A stretch of DNA of 64,000 nt, from NCBI GenBank assembly GCA_039819665.1, contig JBCBRM010000011.1, forward strand, positions 1-64,000. Direction: 5' to 3'. Made by a program: the position numbers and the translations under genes. The notes beneath the pieces are model-generated. The model ran no database searches, had not been told where the DNA came from, and saw only the letters and a program-made list of their open reading frames with translations. Below, one piece after another: positions 26,146-34,408 of the stretch (the first letter of the stretch is position 1; each line of letters opens with the position of its first letter). This DNA comes from JAWPMV01 sp039819665 (lineage in GTDB: Bacteria; Bacteroidota; Bacteroidia; J057).

Positions 26146-27867
26146 CTAGCTCTGCCAGGAAGCCACTTCTTCTTTGCTCGGATTTTTGAGACCCAGCTTC
26201 ATTTTTTTGTTCAACCCACAAAGATCCTGATGAAGTTTGTTAGGATTGATCTCTTTTAAAGCTTCGATGGTAAGAATCCCTTTTTTATAAAGAAGTGGTA
26301 CGAAATCAGCGGGTACTCCTATAGCTTGAAATTCGGCTTCAGAAGCTACTTCCTGTTTTTTCTCTGGCTTCATTTGCGGGAAGAAGAGAACGTCCTGAAT
26401 AGAATCAGAATTGGTCATAATCATGGAAAGCCTGTCAATACCAATACCCAATCCGGCGGTAGGAGGCATTCCATACTCCAGAGCGCGAAGATAATCTTCG
26501 TCCAAAACCATGGCTTCGTCATCACCTCTTTTGCCGAGTTCTACTTGTGCTTCGAAACGCTCTCTTTGGTCCAGAGGATCATTGAGCTCAGAGAAGGCAT
26601 TACAAATCTCTTTGCAGTTACAGATCGCTTCAAATCTTTCAACCAGTCCTTCTTTGCTTCTATGTTTTTTGGCCAGCGGACTCATTTCGATGGGGTAGTC
26701 AGTAATGAAGGTTGGCTGAATGAGCAGGTGCTCTACTTTTTCTCCGAAGATTTCATCAATCAGCTTCCCTTTCCCCATAGTTTCATCTATAGGTACCTCA
26801 AGTTCCGTAGCGGTTTTTCTCAAAGCCGCCTCATCCATTTCAGAAATGTCAATACCTGTATATTCTTGAATGGCTTCATACATGGAAAAACGTTTCCACG
26901 GTCTTTTGAAGTCTATGATGTTTTTACCTACCTGAACTTTTGTATCCCCATGCAGAGCTATAGCAATGGATTCTACCATTTCCTCTACCAAATTCATCAT
27001 CCAGTCATAATCCTTATAGGCTACATAGAGCTCCATTTGGGTAAATTCCGGATTATGATAGCGAGACATCCCCTCATTTCGGAAGTCTTTACTAAACTCA
27101 TAGACGCCATCAAATCCACCTACAATCAACCTTTTGAGGTATAACTCATTGGCAATCCTCAAATAGAGGGTCATATCCAGGGTATTGTGGTGAGTTTTGA
27201 ATGGTCGGGCTGCCGCACCTCCATAAATGGGTTGGAGAATTGGCGTTTCCACTTCCAGGTATCCTTTCTCATTGAGGAAATCCCGCATAGTCTGCACCAA
27301 TAGCGTACGCTTGCGGAAAGTCTCGCGAACTTCCGGGTGCAGGATCATGTCGAGATAACGCATGCGATAGCGTTGCTCGGTATCGGTCAGGGTGTCATAG
27401 AGCTTGTCATCCGTTTCTTTTGCGAAAGGGATGGGACGTAAAACCTTGGAAAGAATCTTGAACTCTGTGACTTTTACTGTTTTTTCTCCGGTTTGGGTAA
27501 TGAAAGCTTCTCCCTTGATGCCTATGATATCTCCCAGTGAAGTTAGTTTCTTAAAAACTTCATTGTACATGCTTTTATCTTCACCGGGACAAATTTCATC
27601 TCGGTTGAAGTATAATTGTACACTTCCACTTTCATCTTTTAATTCGGCGAAAGATGCTTTACCCATAATCCGTTTATTGGACAGACGGCCGGCCATAGAG
27701 AGTTTGTCAAAACCTTCCTTGCCTTCTTCAAATTCCTGGTTGATCTGAGCTGCGAAGTGGCTGATCTCATAAAGATCGGCTGGATAGGGATTGATTCCCA
27801 TATCGAGCAAGCGCTTCAATTCATCTCTTCTTTGAAGTTCCTGATCTGAAAGAAAAAGTCTGTCCAT
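26146..27867 (-). CDS. lysS: lysyl-tRNA synthetase, class II
   Basis: Charges tRNA-Lys with lysine in the cytosol. The 573-residue protein has an N-terminal OB-fold anticodon-binding domain (about 55-165, AGRLSNKRIMGKASFAEL) and a class II catalytic core: motif 1 around FLNEKGYLEVETPILQP, motif 2 in YEFSKDFRNEGMSRYHNPEF, and motif 3 in GLGIGIDRLSMIMTNS. The C-terminal 65 residues beyond the core (from about 510) form an extension with a helix-hairpin-like stretch (LYKKGILTIEALKEIN), an addition I associate with Bacteroidota LysRS. A good promoter lies 78-108 bases upstream, so it is probably expressed alone. Confidence 0.97.
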   Translation of the reverse strand: MDRLFLSDQELQRRDELKRLLDMGINPYPADLYEISHFAAQINQEFEEGKEGFDKLSMAGRLSNKRIMGKASFAELKDESGSVQLYFNRDEICPGEDKSMYNEVFKKLTSLGDIIGIKGEAFITQTGEKTVKVTEFKILSKVLRPIPFAKETDDKLYDTLTDTEQRYRMRYLDMILHPEVRETFRKRTLLVQTMRDFLNEKGYLEVETPILQPIYGGAAARPFKTHHNTLDMTLYLRIANELYLKRLIVGGFDGVYEFSKDFRNEGMSRYHNPEFTQMELYVAYKDYDWMMNLVEEMVESIAIALHGDTKVQVGKNIIDFKRPWKRFSMYEAIQEYTGIDISEMDEAALRKTATELEVPIDETMGKGKLIDEIFGEKVEHLLIQPTFITDYPIEMSPLAKKHRSKEGLVERFEAICNCKEICNAFSELNDPLDQRERFEAQVELGKRGDDEAMVLDEDYLRALEYGMPPTAGLGIGIDRLSMIMTNSDSIQDVLFFPQMKPEKKQEVASEAEFQAIGVPADFVPLLYKKGILTIEALKEINPNKLHQDLCGLNKKMKLGLKNPSKEEVASWQS

Positions 27868-27944
27868 CGTTGGATTTTGCTAATATTTGTAAAAAACTTC
27901 TGTACGAATTGTCCTTACAAAGGGTTCTTGTGAATTTGAGGCTG

Positions 27945-27975
27945 CAAAATTAGGGAAAATAGGGTAGGGAAGCAA
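27945..27975 (-). promoter_or_regulatory. Bacteroidota-type promoter for lysS
   Basis: On the minus strand TTG (27975-27973) is followed after 20 bases by TAATTTTG (27952-27945), matching the Bacteroidota TTG / TAnnTTTG consensus exactly in the -7 element. The expected transcription start leaves a leader of about 70 bases before the lysS ATG. Confidence 0.6.
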
Positions 27976-28023
27976 TGGCTAGCCATCCCAGAACAAATTA
28001 TACTGAATTTAGGTAAGTGATGG

Positions 28024-28058
28024 GGAAAAAAGAAAGCGCCGGAATTTAACCGGCGCTC
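28024..28058 (-). terminator. terminator of the DUF1800-DUF1501 operon
   Basis: An 8-bp perfect GC-rich stem, AGCGCCGG (28035-28042) and CCGGCGCT (28050-28057), has a 7-base loop and, on the minus strand, is followed by TTTCTTTTTT. A second small hairpin (28063-28077, GAAGCT/AGCTTC) sits between it and the stop codon of the DUF1501 gene. Confidence 0.85.
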
Positions 28059-28108
28059 GGACGAAGCTCGAAGCTTCATGTTCATAATGCAGACCTCACT
28101 AAGTTTCT

Positions 28109-30103
28109 TTATCTGTTGACCAGGAGTTTCGTCCTGCCTAGTTGCACACCTTCTCCCAAGGTATTGGCTGAGCCGCTTACTTCGACTACATAAACCCCAG
28201 GCTGTAGATGGGTCAGTGAAATTTCTTTTTGATTTACTCCAGGACGGATAGGAAAAGAGGTTTCAATGACCTTTTGTCCATTCAGGGAATAAACAGAGAT
28301 CATTCCGCTGATCCGTTCTGCCGCGCTGATCGTAACGGCTACTTTGTCTGTTGCTGGATTTGGATAGGCTTCCATTCGGGCTTTGAAAGGATCGCTTTCT
28401 TCCAGGTTTACCTGGATGATCCCATGGTAGGTGTAGGTGCCATCAAAATCGGTTTGTTTTAAACGGTAATAGGAAATGCCGGGCAAAGGCTGTTCGTCAA
28501 TCACATCATAACGGATCTCCTGCTCACTATTTCCTGCTCCTTCTACTCTTGCTATGGGTTGAAAAACAAAAGCATCTACAGAGCGCTCTATCTCAAAATG
28601 AGAGTTATTAATTTCATTTCCTGTGGCCCAATTTAGTAGAACGGTATTATCCTCCTGAGCATTTGCATGGAAATACAATAGCCCAACCGGGAAGGTAGTC
28701 GCTGCATCATAACAAGTAGGGTCGACCACAAAATCAACCGTATTCCCCTGGCCATCGTCATAATTGCTATTGACCAGATCCAGTTTTTGTCCAATAAAAT
28801 CCTGGAACTCTACCGATTGAAGACCCATATCACTCAATCCCAACCAATCTTGAAGCAGGGTAGTAAAGACCTGTCGATAGTCGTATTGAAAGCTGGTGAA
28901 ATTATTTCTATCAATCTCGCTGAAGTTTGGGCTGGTTCCGGTAATCCCGGGATTTACCCCACGGCCAACTACAAACATTGGAGCCAGCGTTCCATGATCT
29001 GTACCATGATTTCCATTTTCGCCTACCTGCCTCCCAAACTCAGAAAAAGTTACTGTCATGACCCTTTCGGCGATCCCCAAAGCAGTCAAATCATCCTGAA
29101 AAGCCTTCAGGGCTGAAGAGAGATTGTAAAGCAGCTCTGCATGATTCCCGGTAGTAGGATCTGAACTCTCTACCTGATTTGTATGGGTATCAAAGCCTGT
29201 GATTCTCACGAGGAATATTTTGGTTCTACATCCTCCGCTCAGCAAGCGAGCAACCGTACGTAATTGACCGGCTAGTGTATTCCATTTTCCATCGGTTCCA
29301 TATCGTTCGGGATAGGTAACCATATTGGTGCCCAGATTATAGATATCATTCAGGCGCTGTCCATATTTATCGCTACTTCTTTGAATATCGATCAGGTATT
29401 GCATCTCTGATCCGTACCGAGTGATAGGAATTTGGGAAGGATAAGCTCCCCCGATACCACTAATCATTTCGTAAAATGAAGTAGGATCATTACTCAAGGC
29501 AAGGCCTGCAGGAACTCCACTTTCCCGATGGAAGCCCAGAGATATGGTACGGCTTCCAAATTCAAGTCCAATGGGATCCAGCATACGAGAGTTGGGGTAT
29601 CCGATGGGGAAATTAGGGTAGGTATGGTCCAGATATCTTCCAAACCAGCCGGAGCTTTTGTCCTGACCTTCAGTAGTTGAATCACCACCTGTCAGCCAAA
29701 TGTTTCGGCCCTTGAAATGGGATTTATTACTATTTTCATAATTTACTCCCTGAACAACATTGACCATACCACTGTCATAGAGGTCGCGCATCAGATTCAT
29801 CTGTGGATGCAAGGCCAATTGATCAGCTACATCTATGGTTTGGTCCAGAGAAGTTATATTTTGAATACCTATAGTAGGTCTTAGATTCATATATTCGGCA
29901 TGTTGCTCTACCGGAATGGTCGTGTTTATGCCATCGTTCCCTCCATGCATTTGGATTAAAACCAATGCTCTATCTGAAATCTCATCACAGGAAAACATAG
30001 GTGCGAACATAGAATCAGCCATGGCTCTAACCGGCATTCCATTAACCATCAGAGGCGTCATGCCCAGAGGGGCAAGGGTTTTGATAAAGTTTCTTCTTTT
30101 CAT
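28109..30103 (-). CDS. DUF1501 protein with Tat-like signal and T9SS C-terminal domain
   Basis: A 664-residue exported protein. The N-terminus MKRRNFIKTLAPLGM has the twin-arginine pattern (RRNFIK) of DUF1501 proteins. The DUF1501 core (about 40-440) contains ALVLIQMHGGNDGINT, a SHFKGRNIWLTG block, FDTHTNQ and a TFSEFGRQVGENGNHGTDHG block, features of the alkaline-phosphatase/sulfatase-like superfamily. Residues 470-570 form a fibronectin-like module (LLNWATGNEINNSHFEIERS), and the last 85 residues are a type A T9SS sorting domain (YPNPATDKV, YSLNGQKV, LQPGVYVVEV). Tat export to the periplasm and T9SS secretion across the outer membrane are predicted. It follows the DUF1800 gene by 12 bases; the pair is typical, function unknown. 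Confidence 0.92.
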   Translation of the reverse strand: MKRRNFIKTLAPLGMTPLMVNGMPVRAMADSMFAPMFSCDEISDRALVLIQMHGGNDGINTTIPVEQHAEYMNLRPTIGIQNITSLDQTIDVADQLALHPQMNLMRDLYDSGMVNVVQGVNYENSNKSHFKGRNIWLTGGDSTTEGQDKSSGWFGRYLDHTYPNFPIGYPNSRMLDPIGLEFGSRTISLGFHRESGVPAGLALSNDPTSFYEMISGIGGAYPSQIPITRYGSEMQYLIDIQRSSDKYGQRLNDIYNLGTNMVTYPERYGTDGKWNTLAGQLRTVARLLSGGCRTKIFLVRITGFDTHTNQVESSDPTTGNHAELLYNLSSALKAFQDDLTALGIAERVMTVTFSEFGRQVGENGNHGTDHGTLAPMFVVGRGVNPGITGTSPNFSEIDRNNFTSFQYDYRQVFTTLLQDWLGLSDMGLQSVEFQDFIGQKLDLVNSNYDDGQGNTVDFVVDPTCYDAATTFPVGLLYFHANAQEDNTVLLNWATGNEINNSHFEIERSVDAFVFQPIARVEGAGNSEQEIRYDVIDEQPLPGISYYRLKQTDFDGTYTYHGIIQVNLEESDPFKARMEAYPNPATDKVAVTISAAERISGMISVYSLNGQKVIETSFPIRPGVNQKEISLTHLQPGVYVVEVSGSANTLGEGVQLGRTKLLVNR

Positions 30104-30115
30104 CTTCAGTGTTGC

Positions 30116-31822
30116 TTAGGCGAGTTGAAATTCTGGTGATTGTAAGATGCCCTGAATAAAGAGTTCCAGTTGAGGGCGAATATTGCTGTCATCTCCAGTG
30201 GCTTCAAATTCCATCCACTCATTTCTCCAGTTAATCAGGGAAAGATTGCCCAGCAAAAGGTCATTGAGAAAATAATCGAATCTCTCTTGAGCCGGAGGGT
30301 CGGGAAATGCGTAGTCCGTGATGCATTTGACAATATGTTCAGCAAATCTTCCTCCGGTGTAGGTACCTACGATTCCATCCAAAGGATCGGGGCCAGTAAA
30401 ATCAGGAATGATACTTTTATCCGTCACCATCTGAATCACATCGATATTCATATAAAGATCACCGCCTCGCGTTACTTTCTTCCCTTTGGTAAACATTTCA
30501 GCCATGGTATACCTGAAAGGAAGGGTATTTGAACTGATCCAAAGCCTCGCATATTCGGGTTCCTCGTGATAAGGCTGATATCCGGCTACGGTTGGAGGTT
30601 GAAAAAGGAGCATGCCCGATTCATTGAACATAAAATTCATGACAGTATCCCTCATCCATCTTCGGTAAAAATCATCCAGATCGCCATTGGGATCGGGTAG
30701 CTGGGCTTTGAAGAAACGAATGATCCCAAGCACCAGCTCGACCGGTGTTTTTATCATCCCTCCGATCCTATACTCTTCAGGTATCGTACTATCTTCATCA
30801 AAGAAATGCTCACTTTTGAGAAGGGCTTCTATAGTTATCCCCAGGTTGTAGTCATTACTCTTGAGGATGTTGGCCAAAGGAGCGATGATGTCCGTTTCTA
30901 CTTCTTCGGTAATATCATAGTGGACAAAGAAACGGTACATCTTACGGCAGATGTTGAGTGCTGTTGCTTCCTGCTCGAATATCATATGAATGAGGGTATC
31001 CAGCTCGCGAAGCATATCAGCTTCTGTTTCTCCGCCCACTATGGTTACCGGTGAGGGGAAATCAGGACTTACGAAGGCATCGGAAAAAACCTTATCATCA
31101 GTATCATGTGAATCAGGCTTCACTAAGCCGGTAGGTAAGCCCGTATCCGGATCGTGCAAACTAGTATCCCACCAATCACTATTCTGACGAAAACCCGTAA
31201 GGACCCTTGCAGCAGCCCTGATGTCATCTTCAGTATAAGTGGTATAGTTTTCAAATCCGATTTGAGATCCTTTACCTATCGTAAATAGTTCAAGAAGCTC
31301 TCTGGGGTAATTTTCGTTAGGGTTAAATTTATTGCTGGAGCGTAGGTCCAGGTATTCCATCATACCTCCATCCAGGCTTACTTTTCTGGCGAGTGTTTTA
31401 TAGCTCCCATACGCATAATGCCTGAAAAGCCTGAGTAGGTAGTAATTGTCTTCTGAATCTAGGTTGTCGAAATTGGTTGAGAAGCAGGTATGGAGAAAGA
31501 AAATCATCTTGGGGAGCAGGACCGTCTGATTGGAGTCCATAGCTTCCATCATCCACCAGCCTGCTACATAGTCACTCAAGCGTGAATCGCCCGAATTTAC
31601 TCCATCTTCTCTACCATTGATAACCCAGGTAGCACCTGTTTCCGGATCTATGGGAGGAGCTGGCAAGGGAGGAACTTGCATCAGGTTTGTGATTGCCTGA
31701 TCTACAGTCAAGTCAGAGAAAGTGTCTATCTCAGCTTTGGTTGGACCAAAGCCAGTTCTTCTGAGGAGATGGGCAGCATTTCTTCTACCCAAAACCCCTG
31801 ATTTAGGAGTTAAAGATGCCAT
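30116..31822 (-). CDS. DUF1800 family protein
   Basis: A 568-residue DUF1800 protein, first gene of a two-gene operon with DUF1501. Family features include the N-terminal AAHLLRRTGFGPTKAEID, MIFFLHTCFSTN, YLLRLFRHYAYGSYKTLARK, MMEYLDLRSSNKFNPNENYP followed by RELLELFTIGKG, ARVLTGFR, and the C-terminal QGILQSPEFQLA. No convincing N-terminal signal peptide is visible (MASLTPKSGVLGRR), and the protein lacks a T9SS domain, unlike its partner. DUF1800/DUF1501 pairs are common in marine Bacteroidota and Planctomycetota; their substrate is not established. Confidence 0.92.
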   Translation of the reverse strand: MASLTPKSGVLGRRNAAHLLRRTGFGPTKAEIDTFSDLTVDQAITNLMQVPPLPAPPIDPETGATWVINGREDGVNSGDSRLSDYVAGWWMMEAMDSNQTVLLPKMIFFLHTCFSTNFDNLDSEDNYYLLRLFRHYAYGSYKTLARKVSLDGGMMEYLDLRSSNKFNPNENYPRELLELFTIGKGSQIGFENYTTYTEDDIRAAARVLTGFRQNSDWWDTSLHDPDTGLPTGLVKPDSHDTDDKVFSDAFVSPDFPSPVTIVGGETEADMLRELDTLIHMIFEQEATALNICRKMYRFFVHYDITEEVETDIIAPLANILKSNDYNLGITIEALLKSEHFFDEDSTIPEEYRIGGMIKTPVELVLGIIRFFKAQLPDPNGDLDDFYRRWMRDTVMNFMFNESGMLLFQPPTVAGYQPYHEEPEYARLWISSNTLPFRYTMAEMFTKGKKVTRGGDLYMNIDVIQMVTDKSIIPDFTGPDPLDGIVGTYTGGRFAEHIVKCITDYAFPDPPAQERFDYFLNDLLLGNLSLINWRNEWMEFEATGDDSNIRPQLELFIQGILQSPEFQLA

Positions 31823-32882
31823 CGGAAAAACGTTTGATTACGAATTATCCGGGCGATAGATCGAATGAGAAAAACTGGATGAAAAAGTCAAGTAAAGAAT
31901 GAATTCAAATCTCGAGTAAACGGAGATTTAGGCAAAACAGGTTAAGGTCCTATCTCATAGGCAAATAGATACTTATTCCGAAAAATTAAGAGGTGTTTGA
32001 TTGAGAAAGCTCCTTAAAACCCCAAAACAAGGCTTTCTGCAAAGAGAGATGTGAATAATATAAAGCATATGCTTTTTCCTTCCACATGACAAAGTAGGGG
32101 ATTTTTTTTGGGATGAGCATTGATTTAATACGAATGATCGATGCAAAAAGTATGCTTTCCTTACATTTCGCCAAAAATCTTACAACTAAAAGGAAAAATG
32201 AAAATTCAATGATGGTTTAGCGTTTTCAGGCTTTTTTATTTCAGCTCCTTAGGAGAAAATTGTCCAGACATTTTATTCTACAGGCTGAAAGGAAAATTTT
32301 GCAGTTTAAACAGTAATTTCGTGATGCATCAAAAAGTTGTCAGCTTGTAGTAAAAAAATAACACTTCTTGTGTTTTTCTTACATGGGATGACTGGATTCC
32401 TTAGGAAGAATAAAATCAGGAAATAAGGTTGGGAGGTGATGACTAATTTGAAAATTCTTCCTTCCTTTTAAAAAATCATATATGGGAAGATTATTCAGGT
32501 TTTGAGAATAATTGGATGTCCAGATATTCTCTCAGCTATGTTTTATATGACAGGAAATTGCATTTTATCTCAAACCTTAAATAGGTAATTTTAATCTGAT
32601 TTAGTTACAAATATCATCTACCCATTTTTAACCTAATTGTATCTTAGTGAATGCTGTAAATTATTTTCCCTTGTAAATTTTAAGCAATCCAGTGATTAAG
32701 CCGATTGACAAATAATCGCAATATTTTTTTTTATCTGTTTTGAGGATCCGATATACTTTATAGCTTTTCCAATGTTGTTCCAGGTATGTCGGATAGGTGT
32801 ACGGGCATTTTATGTAAGGTTTGACAGTAAATCTGCATAAAAACAGCCCCTGAGGGTACTAAGTAAAATCACCATTAACCTA
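31823..32882. other. gene-free AT-rich region
   Basis: Roughly 1.06 kb without a convincing gene. The only open frame of note (62 codons, 31986-32174 minus) lacks family features and has biased hydrophobic composition. No tRNA, long inverted repeat or strong terminator was seen. A TTTGAC-containing stretch near 32820 lies upstream of the response regulator but has no matching -7 element. Confidence 0.5.
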
Positions 32883-33320
32883 ATGAAAATGGAAACTGGA
32901 AAAGTCGTCTTTATTGAAGATAACATTCATGATGCTGAATTAATCAGACTCTCATTTAAACAAACAAACTTTAACGGGGAACTAATTAGATTTGAGTCAG
33001 GACCGGAATTCTTTGCTTATATGGAAAATCAAGGAAAGGGGGAGATTCTGTTTTTGATGCTTGATATGGAAATGCCCAGAATGACGGGTATACAAGTTTT
33101 GGAAAGACTCATACAAAAAGGAATGCAAAACTTCCCGGTTGTTTTCTTCAGTGCTTCCCGCAACGAACGTAATATCCAATACACCCAGGAATTGGGAGCA
33201 AATGCTTATATAAATAAGCCTTTGGACTTTGATGCTTTTCAAAGTGCCGTAATTGATATCTGGAGATTCTTTGGGGAACTTAACGTCTATAGCAATCGTA
33301 AGGTTCGTATTTCTGCCTGA
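32883..33320 (+). CDS. single-domain response regulator (CheY/Rcp1-like)
   Basis: A 145-residue receiver domain with no output domain. Phosphorylation-site residues are visible: acidic pair Glu12-Asp13 (FIEDN), phospho-acceptor Asp61 (LMLDMEMPRMTG), the Ser in VVFFSASRN and the lysine in YINKPLDF. The IEDNIHDAELIRLSFK start resembles the Rcp1-type regulators that often partner phytochrome-like or hybrid kinases; no kinase gene is in the window, so its partner is elsewhere. A second ATG two codons in (32889) is also possible. It is followed after 31 bases by a nucleotidyltransferase gene in the same direction. Confidence 0.92.
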   Translation: MKMETGKVVFIEDNIHDAELIRLSFKQTNFNGELIRFESGPEFFAYMENQGKGEILFLMLDMEMPRMTGIQVLERLIQKGMQNFPVVFFSASRNERNIQYTQELGANAYINKPLDFDAFQSAVIDIWRFFGELNVYSNRKVRISA

Positions 33321-33351
33321 TAAATTAGCTTGAGCTTTTTATCTTGTGAGT

Positions 33352-34278
33352 ATGAAGAGCTCTGAGGGATTTGCCAAAACTCAAGAAAGATTTGAGGAGG
33401 CACTTGATTTACTATTAGAGAAATTACAGGCGGATAAAAACGTCCTGGCCGTGATAGTTGCAGGAAGTTTGTCCTATGATGTAGTTTGGGAAAAATCTGA
33501 TATAGATTTAATGATCATCATCCGTGATGGTAAGCTAAAGGGACAGGATAAAGAAGTTGCGCTGACCGAATATGATGTAAATATTCATGCATGGGCGCTG
33601 GAAAGGAGTCGGTTCCGAAAAATTATGGAAGGAAGTTTGAGAAACTCCTTTCTCCATTCTTATTTCAGTAAATCCAGGCTTTTGTTTACCCGTGATGAAA
33701 GTATTCGGGATCTGTATGAGGGAGTAGAAAAACTGGGTAGTCGAGACAAGCAATCCCAGATGCTTTCAACTGCTTCTTCATTTATGCCCCTGATCTCTAA
33801 AGTCGAGAAATTTCTATATAGTAAAAAGGATCCGCAATACGCCTTTATCTGGATTACCTATATGTATTCAGGTCTGGCGAGGATAGAATTGAATATGGCG
33901 GATGAAATTGTAAGTCGAGAAGTTGTCCATCAGGCAATCAAGATCAATCCTGCATTTTTTAAGGCGATTTATACCGACCTCATAGACGCTCCGAAAGACA
34001 AAGCTGCTATAGAAAAAGCCCTCTATCTTATAGACAACTTCCTGGTAGAAAGATGCAAGGATATTTTTCAACCCCTTTTAGATTTCCTTTCAGATGGAGG
34101 CAGAATAAAAAGTGCTACAGAAATTGATACCTGGGCACAACAACAAATGAATATAAGTGATTTGGTAGGTGCTTGCGAATGGTTGGCAGATAAAGAGATT
34201 ATACATCGTACTTCTCTACCGCATCGCTTGACTCCGACAAGTCCTGAAGAAGTGGAGGAGCTGGCCTTTTATTATTGA
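33352..34278 (+). CDS. nucleotidyltransferase-domain protein
   Basis: A 308-residue protein with an N-terminal polymerase-beta-type nucleotidyltransferase domain. VIVAGSLSYDV supplies the GS motif and KSDIDLMIII the paired aspartates (about residues 36-60), with a later acidic position in YDVNIHAWAL. The C-terminal 200 residues are helical, with no recognised domain and a final segment resembling a winged helix (LVGACEWLADKEIIHRTSLP). The ATG at 33352 was preferred over a GTG two codons upstream. Substrate unknown: antibiotic-type, tRNA-type and signalling nucleotidyltransferases all remain possible. It may be co-transcribed with the response regulator. Confidence 0.75.
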   Translation: MKSSEGFAKTQERFEEALDLLLEKLQADKNVLAVIVAGSLSYDVVWEKSDIDLMIIIRDGKLKGQDKEVALTEYDVNIHAWALERSRFRKIMEGSLRNSFLHSYFSKSRLLFTRDESIRDLYEGVEKLGSRDKQSQMLSTASSFMPLISKVEKFLYSKKDPQYAFIWITYMYSGLARIELNMADEIVSREVVHQAIKINPAFFKAIYTDLIDAPKDKAAIEKALYLIDNFLVERCKDIFQPLLDFLSDGGRIKSATEIDTWAQQQMNISDLVGACEWLADKEIIHRTSLPHRLTPTSPEEVEELAFYY

Positions 34279-34314
34279 GTGTTTTAGTGTTATCGTAAGA
34301 TAGGGATAAAGCGT

Positions 34315-34344
34315 TTTGTGAATGGATTACTATGATTATCTTTA
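34315..34344 (+). promoter_or_regulatory. candidate Bacteroidota-type promoter for uvrA
   Basis: TTTG at 34315-34318 and TATCTTTA at 34337-34344 are 18 bases apart. The second deviates by one base from TAnnTTTG and the spacing is slightly short, so this is only a candidate. It lies 64 bases upstream of the uvrA start. Confidence 0.35.
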
Positions 34345-34408
34345 GGTACCAAATGCTCCAATTCTAAACTGCCGCACTACAACACAACAACACCTCAATA
34401 CTTCTCTA

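Noticed and set aside
26326..27144. Long plus-strand open frame (272 codons) opposite lysS
   Set aside because: It lies entirely antisense to a well-conserved lysyl-tRNA synthetase gene and its translation has no domain-like pattern.
31986..32174. 62-codon minus-strand frame in the gene-free region
   Set aside because: It has no family resemblance, promoter or terminator, and its composition matches random AT-rich sequence.
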